Assembly (NCBI RefSeq): GCF_038443705.2
Contig: NZ_CP151767.2
Coordinates: 2,843,501-2,907,500, forward strand
Source: Yoonia sp. SS1-5
GTDB taxonomy: Bacteria > Pseudomonadota > Alphaproteobacteria > Rhodobacterales > Rhodobacteraceae
Direction: 5' to 3'
DNA: 64,000 nt
The notes below the pieces were generated by a model. That model was given only the letters and a program-made list of their open reading frames with translations, was not told where the DNA came from and ran no database searches. The translations under genes and the position numbers were made by a program. The number at the start of each line of letters is the position of its first letter. Position 1 is the stretch's first letter. Of this stretch, positions 25,004 through 34,141 are shown one piece after another.

Positions 25004-25924
25004 GTGAAATCGCTGCTGCCTGTTCTGACAGTTGTGGGTGCGATCCTGTTGTTTTGGGTCGTGTCAGTTGTGCCCATGAACATGCATCTGACCGCAGATC
25101 AGGCGCAGCGCGACGGTGTGGCCGTCACGCCTGAAACACCGGCCGCAAGGCAAGCGTATTCCGGGATCGGCCTGAGCCTGCGCAACCTTCATCTGATTGG
25201 CCCGACTTTTACCCTGGATCGTCCGCGCCTGCCTTCGCCCCATCAGGTTGCGCTGGAGCTTTGGCAGACGACCGCAGAGAAGAAGATCACCTCGAAAAGG
25301 TCGCTGGTCTATCATGGCTGGGTGACCCTTTCGGCGACGTTGCTGGGTTTTGCCATTGGCACGGGCCTCGGGATCCTTCTGGCGGTTGGGATTGTCTACA
25401 ACAGGGCGATGGATATGAGCGTGATGCCCTGGGCTATTGCGAGCCAGACGATCCCTATTCTTGCGCTTGCCCCGATGATCATCGTCATGCTGGGATCTGT
25501 CGGGATACAGGGTTTGTTTCCCAAGGCGATTATCAGCGCCTATCTGAGCTTTTTTCCGGTGGTTGTGGGGATGGTCAAGGGGTTGCGCAGCCCCGACGCG
25601 ATGCAGCTGGATTTGCTGCACACCTACCATGCCAGCCCCGCCCAGGGGTTCTGGAAATTGCGGTTGCCGGCCTCGGTCCCATATCTTTTTGCGTCCCTCA
25701 AGATCGGGATCTCCGCATCACTGGTGGGCGCGATTGTTGCCGAGTTGCCAACCGGTGCGCGGGCCGGTTTTGGCGCGCGTATGCTTGTGGGTGATCAATA
25801 CGGGCAGCCGCTGGTCACCTGGGCCGCCCTTTTTGCCGCCGCAATAACGGCCGCCACGCTGGTGGGGCTATTCAGTCTGATCGAGCGGATTACCCTGCGC
25901 CGGATGGGGATGACAACAGCATGA
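25004..25924 (+). CDS. ABC transporter permease, first subunit
   Basis: A 306-residue permease of the SsuC/TauC/ThiX class. After an N-terminal helix there is an unusually long, probably periplasmic, segment (about residues 25-85). The core then has helices and the coupling motif YHASPAQGFWKLRLPASVPYLFASLKIGIS near 208. Translation seems to start at GTG 25004 after a GGGGG stretch. It overlaps the second permease by four bases, so the transporter is likely a heterodimer. Confidence 0.9.
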   Translation: MKSLLPVLTVVGAILLFWVVSVVPMNMHLTADQAQRDGVAVTPETPAARQAYSGIGLSLRNLHLIGPTFTLDRPRLPSPHQVALELWQTTAEKKITSKRSLVYHGWVTLSATLLGFAIGTGLGILLAVGIVYNRAMDMSVMPWAIASQTIPILALAPMIIVMLGSVGIQGLFPKAIISAYLSFFPVVVGMVKGLRSPDAMQLDLLHTYHASPAQGFWKLRLPASVPYLFASLKIGISASLVGAIVAELPTGARAGFGARMLVGDQYGQPLVTWAALFAAAITAATLVGLFSLIERITLRRMGMTTA

Positions 25925-26775
25925 GTGGCAGCGTTGCATTCATCAGTGTCATTGCTGTCTGGGCGGCTGGTTGGCTGATCAATATTCGCCTGGCCCGCAG
26001 TGCCGCCGCCAATACTCGATTTGTCCGGTTTCTGGTGCCGCTGATTTTTGGGTTATCCCTGCTGATCATGTGGGAGCTTTTGGTGCGGCTCTTGGAGATC
26101 AGCCCCGTGATACTTCCCGCCCCTACAGCGATTGCGGAGCGGTTTTCCCAATCAATCCCACTTTTGTGGGCGGATTTTGTGCAGACCGTGATCAAGGGCG
26201 CGATGACCGGCTATGTCATCGGCGCCCTTGCCGCCTTGATTGTGGCCCTGCTTGCGGATCGCTCGGCCTTTCTGACCCGGGGCATTCTGCCGGTGGGCGG
26301 GTTTATGGCCGCCCTGCCGATTGTGGGAACCGCCCCGATTTTCGTGAAATGGCTGGGGAGCGATTGGGAATCCAAGGCTGCTGTGGTCGGCGTGATGGTC
26401 TTTTTCCCGATCCTCGTGAACATCGTTGCGGGGCTGCGCGATACCACCGCGATGCAGCGGGACCTTATGCGCACCTATGGCGCCGGATATTGGGCCACGC
26501 TGTTCAAGCTTCGGCTGCCCGCGGCGATGCCATTTATCTTTAACGGGCTGAAGATCGCGACGACACTGGCCTTGATTGGGGCGATTGTTGCTGAATTTTT
26601 CGGCTCGCCCACGGTTGGCATGGGCTTTCGGATATCAACATCGGTCGGCCAGCTTGCGCTGGATGTGGTCTGGGCCGAAATTGTTGTGGCAGCGATTGCT
26701 GGCAGCGCATTTTATGGGCTTGCGGCATGGGCAGAAGGGCGGGTGACATTCTGGCATCCGTCACAACGGACATAA
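25921..26775 (+). CDS. ABC transporter permease, second subunit
   Basis: Partner permease of 284 residues with the same fold. The EAA-type cytoplasmic loop reads YGAGYWATLFKLRLPAAMPFIFNGLKIATTLALIGAIVAEFFG near residues 185-225. The start ATG overlaps the previous stop (ATGA). Two distinct permeases plus one ATPase and one binding protein is the usual make-up of NMT1-type importers in roseobacters. Confidence 0.92.
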   Translation: MSGSVAFISVIAVWAAGWLINIRLARSAAANTRFVRFLVPLIFGLSLLIMWELLVRLLEISPVILPAPTAIAERFSQSIPLLWADFVQTVIKGAMTGYVIGALAALIVALLADRSAFLTRGILPVGGFMAALPIVGTAPIFVKWLGSDWESKAAVVGVMVFFPILVNIVAGLRDTTAMQRDLMRTYGAGYWATLFKLRLPAAMPFIFNGLKIATTLALIGAIVAEFFGSPTVGMGFRISTSVGQLALDVVWAEIVVAAIAGSAFYGLAAWAEGRVTFWHPSQRT

Positions 26776-26822
26776 CCAACGCCCCCGGGGAAGGGGCCAA
26801 ACTGACTTGGAGGTCAAAGAAG

Positions 26823-27815
26823 ATGAGAAATTTCATGATGACGGCGGCGCTTGCGACCGGCTTGGGCGGGACGGCCTTTGCTGATGGGCACGCGAATGAT
26901 GTGACTTTGCAGTTGCAATGGGTCACGCAATCACAGTTTGCAGGCTACTATGTAGCGCTTGACGAAGGGTTCTATGAGGAAGAGGGGCTGAACGTCACCA
27001 TCCTGCCCGGTGGTCCAGATATTGCCCCGCCGCAGGTGCTGGCAGGTGGCGGCGCTGATGTCATGCTGAACTGGATGCCCTCTGCCCTTGCCGCCCGGGA
27101 AAAGGGACTGCCGGTGGTGAATATTGCCCAACCCTTCAAGACATCCGGGTTGATGCTGACCTGCTGGAAGGACACCGGGATCACATCTGTCGAGGACTTT
27201 AAGGGCAAGACCATTGGTGTTTGGTTCTTTGGTAACGAATATCCGTTCCTGAGCTGGATGAGCCAGGAGGGTATTTCGACCGATGGTGGCGAGGATGGCG
27301 TGACTGTGCTGAAGCAGGGGTTCAACGTTGATCCGCTGTTGCAACGGCAGGCCGATTGTATCTCGACCATGACATACAACGAATATGGGCAGGTGCTGGA
27401 TGCGGGTGTCAGCCCCGATGAGTTGGTGACGTTCAAATACGAAGATCAGGGTGTTGCCACGCTGGAAGACGGGATTTACGCGCTGGAAGAGAACCTCGAA
27501 GACCCCGTGTTTGTGGACAAAATGGTCCGCTTCGTTCGCGCCTCGATGAAAGGCTGGAAATGGGCCGAGGAAAACCCCGAGGCAGCCGCAGGTATCGTGC
27601 TGGATTATGACGAGACCGGTGCGCAGACCGAAGCCGCGCAGATCAGGATGATGGGTGAGATTGCCAAGCTGACGGCCGGATCTGACGGATCTCTTGACCC
27701 GGCTGACTATCAGCGAACGGTTGATACGCTGCTTGCCGGTGGGTCTGATCCGGTGATTTCGGCCGAGCCCGAAGGTGCGTGGACCAGCGTCATCACTGAC
27801 CAGGCGCTGAACTAA
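26823..27815 (+). CDS. ABC transporter substrate-binding protein, NMT1/THI5-like
   Basis: Periplasmic binding protein of 330 residues with signal peptide MRNFMMTAALATGLGGTAFADG. The NMT1-like domain follows: DVTLQLQWVTQSQFAGYYVALDEG, then NVTILPGGPDIAPPQVLAGGGADVMLNWMPSALAAREKGLPVV. This family binds hydroxymethylpyrimidine-like or other small ring compounds. With RutR control and the catabolic genes in the same operon, uracil, thymine or their reduced forms are the best guess. The ATG at 26823 has GGAGG upstream. A terminator follows 27 bases after the stop. Confidence 0.92.
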   Translation: MRNFMMTAALATGLGGTAFADGHANDVTLQLQWVTQSQFAGYYVALDEGFYEEEGLNVTILPGGPDIAPPQVLAGGGADVMLNWMPSALAAREKGLPVVNIAQPFKTSGLMLTCWKDTGITSVEDFKGKTIGVWFFGNEYPFLSWMSQEGISTDGGEDGVTVLKQGFNVDPLLQRQADCISTMTYNEYGQVLDAGVSPDELVTFKYEDQGVATLEDGIYALEENLEDPVFVDKMVRFVRASMKGWKWAEENPEAAAGIVLDYDETGAQTEAAQIRMMGEIAKLTAGSDGSLDPADYQRTVDTLLAGGSDPVISAEPEGAWTSVITDQALN

Positions 27816-27842
27816 GGTCAGCCTGACATTCACTGCAACGGC

Positions 27843-27871
27843 AAACCCCGGGCGTCAGTCCGGGGTTTTTT
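27843..27871 (+). terminator. Rho-independent terminator of the pyrimidine operon
   Basis: AACCCCGG, an eight-base loop, then CCGGGGTT running into a six-T stretch. It directly follows the substrate-binding protein gene and closes the RutR-controlled operon. Confidence 0.9.
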
Positions 27872-27974
27872 GCGTGATGCGCATTGCTCCGGGTTTTCGT
27901 GCGAAAGGCCCATGACTGATGATTTTGCGGGCAGATGGGGGTCCCGAACAGTAAAGTGACAATGTAAAGGTTGA

Positions 27975-27995
27975 TTTTTTGCGCGCGTTAAGAAA
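27975..27995. promoter_or_regulatory. Imperfect operator upstream of the LacI-type regulator
   Basis: A CGCGCG core flanked by a T-run and an A-rich half (TTTTTTGCGCGCGTTAAG) resembles the perfect palindrome at 29092. It lies 54 bases before the regulator start. This suggests weak autoregulation. Confidence 0.45.
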
Positions 27996-28048
27996 TCTTG
28001 TGGGCAAACACGTCTGCGGGCTCTCCCAGACCGGCGCCGGGAGATGGC

Positions 28049-29080
28049 ATGACGACCAGAAGTAAGAAGATCAGGAATATGGAGGACTTTGCCGCCGTCA
28101 GCGGGATTTCCCGCCCGACGCTGTCCAAGTTTTTTCATGACCCCGAGACGGTGCGTGTGTCGACCCGGTCGCGGATCGAGGCGGCGCTGGAAAAGTATGA
28201 CTATCGGCCAAACATCTATGCGATGAACCAGAACCGGAAGCTGACCAAGAATGTCGGTATCGTGGTTCCCTATCTGGCTGACCCTGTGTTTGCGGAACTG
28301 GCGCGGAATGTCGAACAACGCTGCATTGATGCCGGGTACAGACCCACGCTGTTCAGTTCGCATGGCTCACCGGCGCTTGAGGCGGAAATTCTTGATAACC
28401 TTGTGTCGATGAAGCCTGCCGGGGTCCTGTTGGCACCGCTTGGCCGGTCATCGGACCGCCGCGCGCTTGAAAAATTCTGCAAGCAAGTCCCGACAGTTCT
28501 GTTTGACAGTAGCGTTGAGGAATTCGGGATTGCCTTTGTCGGGTCGGACAATGCGCAATTTACCGAATTGATTACCGATTACCTGTGCCGGACCGGCGAG
28601 GCGCCGTGTTTCTTTGAAATGCAGAACCCGGCCAACCCCAACGCGCATCGCCGCCGCGTGGGGTATCTGGATGCAATGCAGAAATTCGGGTATCCGCCGC
28701 GGGTGATATCCGTCCCAGGCGAGGGCTGGGATTTCGAAGAGATCGGTCGGCAGGGCGGCCGCAATGCACTGGCGTCCGGCGCGTTCGAGACGAACACGGT
28801 TCTGTGCAGCAATGATCGCCTGGCAATTGGCCTGTTAACGGCTTGTTATGAGGAAGGGCGCATCGTCGGGCGGGGTGCAGATTGCACGATTCGCGTGGCT
28901 GGTCAGGACGATCATCCGTTTTCGCGCTATACCTGCCCGCCGCTGACAACCGTTGCACATGACTATGATGCGGTATCCAAACACGCGGTTGAGGGGCTTT
29001 TCGCGGCGATCGAGGATCAGCCAGGCCCTTGGAAAAGCACACGAATGCAGGGAAAGCTGATCATGCGAGACTCAGCATAA
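28049..29080 (+). CDS. LacI-family transcriptional regulator of the polyol operon
   Basis: A 343-residue repressor with an N-terminal helix-turn-helix, MEDFAAVSGISRPTLSKFFHDPETVRVSTRSRIEAALEKYDYRPN. The hinge is slightly unusual (FAAVSGISRPTLSKFF rather than the usual VAxxAGVSxxTVSR). The periplasmic-binding-like sensor domain follows, from NVGIVVPYLADPVFAELARNVEQR. The start ATG 28049 has GGGAG upstream. It lies directly before the sorbitol/mannitol operon and both it and the operon have CGCGCG-centred operators, so it most likely represses smoEFGKS-mtlK until a polyol binds. Confidence 0.88.
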   Translation: MTTRSKKIRNMEDFAAVSGISRPTLSKFFHDPETVRVSTRSRIEAALEKYDYRPNIYAMNQNRKLTKNVGIVVPYLADPVFAELARNVEQRCIDAGYRPTLFSSHGSPALEAEILDNLVSMKPAGVLLAPLGRSSDRRALEKFCKQVPTVLFDSSVEEFGIAFVGSDNAQFTELITDYLCRTGEAPCFFEMQNPANPNAHRRRVGYLDAMQKFGYPPRVISVPGEGWDFEEIGRQGGRNALASGAFETNTVLCSNDRLAIGLLTACYEEGRIVGRGADCTIRVAGQDDHPFSRYTCPPLTTVAHDYDAVSKHAVEGLFAAIEDQPGPWKSTRMQGKLIMRDSA

Positions 29081-29091
29081 CCAACTTATAT

Positions 29092-29105
29092 TTTACGCGC
29101 GTAAA
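29092..29105. promoter_or_regulatory. Perfect palindromic operator before smoE
   Basis: TTTACGCGCGTAAA is a perfect 14-base palindrome with the CG centre typical of LacI-family operators. It sits just upstream of a -35/-10 pair in the gap between the LacI gene and smoE. Confidence 0.75.
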
Positions 29106-29112
29106 TTTTTTA

Positions 29113-29142
29113 TTGACGTCGCGTACAAAGTTCCTCTAGGTT
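29113..29142 (+). promoter_or_regulatory. Putative sigma-70 promoter of smoE
   Basis: TTGACG and TAGGTT are separated by 18 bases. The pair begins seven bases after the perfect palindrome and about 60 bases before the smoE start. Confidence 0.5.
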
Positions 29143-29173
29143 AGGGCATCACATCCAACCAGGGAGGAAACGG

Positions 29174-30487
29174 ATGTCTTTCAAACGTTCACTACTTACA
29201 GCAACGGCTATGTCGCTGATTACCGCCAGCAGCGCATTTGCTGACGGACATTCTGCGACGATCACCATCGCCACCGTCAACAACGGCGACATGATCCGCA
29301 TGCAGGGTTACACCGACCAGTTCACCGAAGAGACAGGCATCGCCGTCGAGTGGGTTACGCTGGAAGAAAACGTGCTGCGTCAGCGCGTCACAACGGACAT
29401 CACCACCAAGGGTGGTCAGTTCGACATCATGACAATCGGCATGTACGAAACGCCGATCTGGGGTGCCAACGAATGGCTTGTCCCACTTGATGATCTGTCC
29501 GAAGAGTATGATGTAGCCGACATCCTGCCAGCAATGGCCGGTGGTCTGTCTCATGATGGCACGCTTTATGCAGCACCATTCTATGGCGAAAGCTCCATGG
29601 TGATGTATCGCACTGACCTGATGGAAGCAGCCGGTCTGGAAATGCCGGACGCGCCAACATGGGAATTCATTGCCGAAGCTGCGGCTGCGATGACCGACCG
29701 GGACAATGAAATCAACGGGATCTGCCTGCGTGGTAAGGCCGGTTGGGGTGAAGGCGGTGCTTTCATCACAGCAATGTCCAACTCCTTTGGTGCCCGCTGG
29801 TTCGACATGGACTGGAATGCACAGTTCGACACAGAAGCATGGGCAAACACCCTGAACTTCTACAAAGACATGATGGATGCATCCGGCCCAGCTGGTTACG
29901 CCACCAATGGCTTTAACGAGAACCTGTCCCTGTTCAACCAGGGTAAGTGCGGCATGTGGATTGACGCGACTGTTGCGGCATCCTTCGTGACTGGCGACGA
30001 TTCGACTGTTGCTGACAGCGTTGGTTTCGCACTGGCACCTGATAACGGTCTGGGCAAGCGGTCCAACTGGTTGTGGGCCTGGGCGCTTGCAATCCCAGCT
30101 GGTACGCAGCAGGAAGCAGAAGCCAAGCAGTTCATCGAGTGGGCCACATCCAAGGACTATATCGAGCTGGTAGCCGCAAACGAAGGTTGGGCCAACGTGC
30201 CTCCGGGCGCCCGTACATCGCTGTACGAAAACCCTGACTATCTGGCAGTGCCTTTCGCGCAGATGACACTGGACTCGATCCTGTCTGCCGATCCTAACGA
30301 CTCGACCGTTGAGCCAAGCCCATATGTGGGTGTCCAGTTCGCAGCGATCCCAGAGTTTGCCGGTATCGCAACAGAAGTGAGCCAGGAATTCTCTGCCGCC
30401 TATGCTGGTCAGCAGTCGGTTGAAGAAGCGCTTGAGAAAGCACAGGCGATCACAAACGAAGCTATGGAAGCAGCCGGCTACAAGTAA
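29174..30487 (+). CDS. smoE: Sorbitol/mannitol ABC transporter substrate-binding protein SmoE
   Basis: Periplasmic polyol-binding protein of 437 residues with signal peptide MSFKRSLLTATAMSLITASSAFADG. The mature part (ATITIATVNNGDMIRMQGYTDQFTEETGIAVEWV, then FDIMTIGMYETPIWGANEWLVPLDDLSEEYD) matches family-1 extracellular solute-binding proteins for sorbitol and mannitol. Codon choice looks more biased than in the neighbours, consistent with high expression. It heads the operon, and a hairpin in the 138-base gap to smoF would favour excess binding protein over permease. Confidence 0.93.
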   Translation: MSFKRSLLTATAMSLITASSAFADGHSATITIATVNNGDMIRMQGYTDQFTEETGIAVEWVTLEENVLRQRVTTDITTKGGQFDIMTIGMYETPIWGANEWLVPLDDLSEEYDVADILPAMAGGLSHDGTLYAAPFYGESSMVMYRTDLMEAAGLEMPDAPTWEFIAEAAAAMTDRDNEINGICLRGKAGWGEGGAFITAMSNSFGARWFDMDWNAQFDTEAWANTLNFYKDMMDASGPAGYATNGFNENLSLFNQGKCGMWIDATVAASFVTGDDSTVADSVGFALAPDNGLGKRSNWLWAWALAIPAGTQQEAEAKQFIEWATSKDYIELVAANEGWANVPPGARTSLYENPDYLAVPFAQMTLDSILSADPNDSTVEPSPYVGVQFAAIPEFAGIATEVSQEFSAAYAGQQSVEEALEKAQAITNEAMEAAGYK

Positions 30488-30508
30488 GCCGCCGCTTCAA
30501 GCACAATC

Positions 30509-30538
30509 CAGAGGGCGGCATGTGACCGTCGCCCTCTG
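30509..30538 (+). promoter_or_regulatory. Intercistronic hairpin after smoE
   Basis: Nine-pair perfect stem CAGAGGGCG / CGCCCTCTG with a 12-base loop, 22 bases after the smoE stop and without a T-run. Such stems between binding-protein and permease genes commonly protect the upstream message. That function is inferred here. Confidence 0.6.
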
Positions 30539-30625
30539 ACACCCAGTCTACCCCTTCATGCAAGTTGTCGTAACATGGCAGCGCTGCGCCAATGCAGCGG
30601 ACTGTCAACGGAGGAGATGTATCCA

Positions 30626-31492
30626 ATGGCGACCAAGGCTTCCCGATCCGCGGCCCGGCTGATGATGGCCCCAGCAGTTGTTCTGCTTCTGGGCTGGATG
30701 TTGGTCCCGCTGATCATGACATTATGGTTCTCGTTCCGGACCTACTTGCCTCTGCGCGGAGGTGACCAGGGCTGGACCGGTTTTGACAATTACGTCCGGT
30801 TTGTTTCTTCGAGTGCGTTCTGGCCTGCGGTGCAGACGACGCTGATCATCGTGGTTGGCGTTCTGATTATCACGGTCGTGTTGGGTATCCTGCTTGCGAT
30901 GCTTCTGGACCAGCCGATGTGGGGCCAGGGTATTGTCCGCATTCTTGTCATCGCCCCCTTCTTTGTTATGCCAACCGTGTCCGCACTGGTCTGGAAAAAC
31001 ATGTTCATGGATCCGGTGAACGGGTTGTTTGCCCATCTGTTCCAATTTTTTGGTGCCGAACCCGTCAGTTGGTTGTCCGACGCGGCGATGCCCTCGATCA
31101 TCATGATCGTCAGCTGGCAGTGGCTGCCATTCGCGACCCTGATCCTGCTGACAGCCATCCAGTCGCTGGATAGCGAACAACTGGAAGCCGCTGAAATGGA
31201 CGGCGCGCCGCAGCTGAAACGGTTCTTCTATATTATCCTGCCGCATCTGAGCCGCGCGATTACCATCGTGTTGCTGATCCAGACGATCTTTCTGCTGGCG
31301 ATCTTTGCAGAGATCTTCGTGACCACAGGCGGCGCATTCGGCACACGGACACTGTCCTACCTGATCTTCCAGCGGGTGCTGGAAAGCCAGAATGTCGGTC
31401 TCGGCTCCGCCGGTGGCGTCTATGCCATCATCCTCGCAAACATCGTCGCGATCTTCCTGATGCGGATCGTCGGCAAGAATTTGGATAACTGA
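30626..31492 (+). CDS. smoF: Sorbitol/mannitol ABC transporter permease SmoF
   Basis: Inner-membrane permease of 288 residues with six hydrophobic segments and the MalF-type coupling loop EQLEAAEMDGAPQLKRFFYIILPHLSRAITIVLLIQTIF near 185-220. The ATG at 30626 lies nine bases after GGAGGAG; the ATG at 30617 is too close to that site. It is followed two bases later by smoG. Confidence 0.92.
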   Translation: MATKASRSAARLMMAPAVVLLLGWMLVPLIMTLWFSFRTYLPLRGGDQGWTGFDNYVRFVSSSAFWPAVQTTLIIVVGVLIITVVLGILLAMLLDQPMWGQGIVRILVIAPFFVMPTVSALVWKNMFMDPVNGLFAHLFQFFGAEPVSWLSDAAMPSIIMIVSWQWLPFATLILLTAIQSLDSEQLEAAEMDGAPQLKRFFYIILPHLSRAITIVLLIQTIFLLAIFAEIFVTTGGAFGTRTLSYLIFQRVLESQNVGLGSAGGVYAIILANIVAIFLMRIVGKNLDN

Positions 31493-31494
31493 TC

Positions 31495-32325
31495 ATGGCA
31501 CGTGCTGTTTCATCCCGTCGTAAACTGATCAACACGTCCATTGCCTGGATTATCGGCCTGTTGATCTTCTTTCCAATCCTTTGGACCATCCTGACCAGCT
31601 TCAAGACCGAAGCGCAGGCCATCGCCAGCCCACCCATCTTTCTGGGCTTTGACTGGACGCTGGAAAACTATGCCGTGGTCATGGAACGGTCCAACTATGG
31701 GCGGTTCTTGTGGAACTCGATCATCATCGCGGGTGGCTCGACCATTCTGGGGCTGATGATCGCGGTTCCGGCGGCCTGGTCCATGGCCTTTGTGCCATCC
31801 AAGCGGACCAAGGACATCCTGCTTTGGATGCTGTCGACCAAGATGCTGCCCGCTGTGGGCGTGCTTTATCCCATCTATCTGTTGTTTATCGAGATGGGGC
31901 TTCTAGACAGTCGCGCAGGTCTTGTTGTGGTCCTGATGTTGATCAACCTGCCGATCATTGTCTGGATGCTATATACCTACTTTCGCGAAATCCCGGTCGA
32001 GATCCTTGAAGCCGCCCGGATGGATGGCGCCACGCTGAAGGAAGAAGTGCTTTATATCCTGACGCCAATGGCAATTCCGGGCATCGCATCTACCATGCTT
32101 TTGAACTTCATCCTGGCATGGAACGAAGCCTTCTGGACCCTCAACCTGACAGCCGTGAACGCGGCACCACTGACGGCCTTCATTGCAAGCTATTCCAGCC
32201 CCGAAGGCCTGTTCTTTGCGAAACTCAGCGCGGCCTCGACTATGGCTATTGCGCCGATCCTCATTCTTGGCTGGTTCAGCCAGAAACAACTTGTCCGCGG
32301 CCTGACCTTCGGCGCGGTGAAATAA
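31495..32325 (+). CDS. smoG: Sorbitol/mannitol ABC transporter permease SmoG
   Basis: Second permease subunit, 276 residues, MalG-like, with the EAA loop VEILEAARMDGATLKEEVLYILTPMAIPGIASTMLLNFILAWNE near 165-205. It begins two bases after the smoF stop and precedes the ATPase gene by 12 bases. Confidence 0.93.
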   Translation: MARAVSSRRKLINTSIAWIIGLLIFFPILWTILTSFKTEAQAIASPPIFLGFDWTLENYAVVMERSNYGRFLWNSIIIAGGSTILGLMIAVPAAWSMAFVPSKRTKDILLWMLSTKMLPAVGVLYPIYLLFIEMGLLDSRAGLVVVLMLINLPIIVWMLYTYFREIPVEILEAARMDGATLKEEVLYILTPMAIPGIASTMLLNFILAWNEAFWTLNLTAVNAAPLTAFIASYSSPEGLFFAKLSAASTMAIAPILILGWFSQKQLVRGLTFGAVK

Positions 32326-32337
32326 GGAACCTGACAC

Positions 32338-33338
<1,001 letters not shown>

Positions 33339-33342
<4 letters not shown>

Positions 33343-34112
33343 CACGGCTGGCGGGGAAGACAGCGCTGATCACCGGTGCCGCACGCGGCATCGGCCTCGC
33401 CTTCGCGCAAGCCTATGTGCGCCAAGGCGCACGCGTCGCGATAGGCGACATTGATATCGACCGCGCCCGTGATGCGGCGGCCGCAATTGGCTCTTCCGCC
33501 TTTGCGGTGGAAATGGATGTCACGGATCAGGACAGTATTGCGGGCGCTGTTGCCGCAACCATTGCGACCTTCGGGCAGATCGACATCCTGATCAACAACG
33601 CGGCAATTTTCACCGCCGCCCCAATCGTCGAGATCACGCGCGCCGATTATGACAAGGTGTTTGCGATCAACGTCGCCGGCACATTGTTCACGATGCAGGC
33701 CGTCGCGGATCACATGATCAAACAGGGGATCAGGGGCAAAATCATCAATATGGCAAGTCAGGCCGGGCGCCGGGGCGAGCCGTTGGTCGGCGTCTATTGC
33801 GCAAGCAAGGCCGCCGTCATCAGCCTGACCCAATCGGCGGGTCTGAACCTGATCCAGCACGGGATCAATGTGAACGCGATCGCACCGGGTGTTGTGGATG
33901 GCGAACATTGGGACGGCGTGGACGCGTTCTTTGCGAAATACGAGGGCAAGGCACCCGGGCAGAAAAAGAAAGAGGTCGGCGAAGCCGTCCCCTATGGCCG
34001 CATGGGCACCGCTGACGACTTGACGGGCATGGCGATATTCCTCGCCAGCGAGGAGGCCGCCTATGTCGTCGCGCAAACCTATAATGTGGACGGCGGGAAT
34101 TGGATGAGCTGA
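33339..34112 (+). CDS. smoS: Sorbitol dehydrogenase (L-iditol 2-dehydrogenase), SDR family
   Basis: NAD-dependent oxidation of D-sorbitol to D-fructose. The 257 residues show [28 protein letters not shown] (TGxxxGIG cofactor loop), NNAAI near 87, the catalytic serine in [25 protein letters not shown] with YxxxK, and the family-specific [38 protein letters not shown] region. It closely resembles the Rhodobacter SmoS/PolS enzyme. ATGA overlap with smoK. Confidence 0.93.
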
Positions 34113-34141
34113 TGAAAGATCACGTGCGGGGAGGGGATCTT

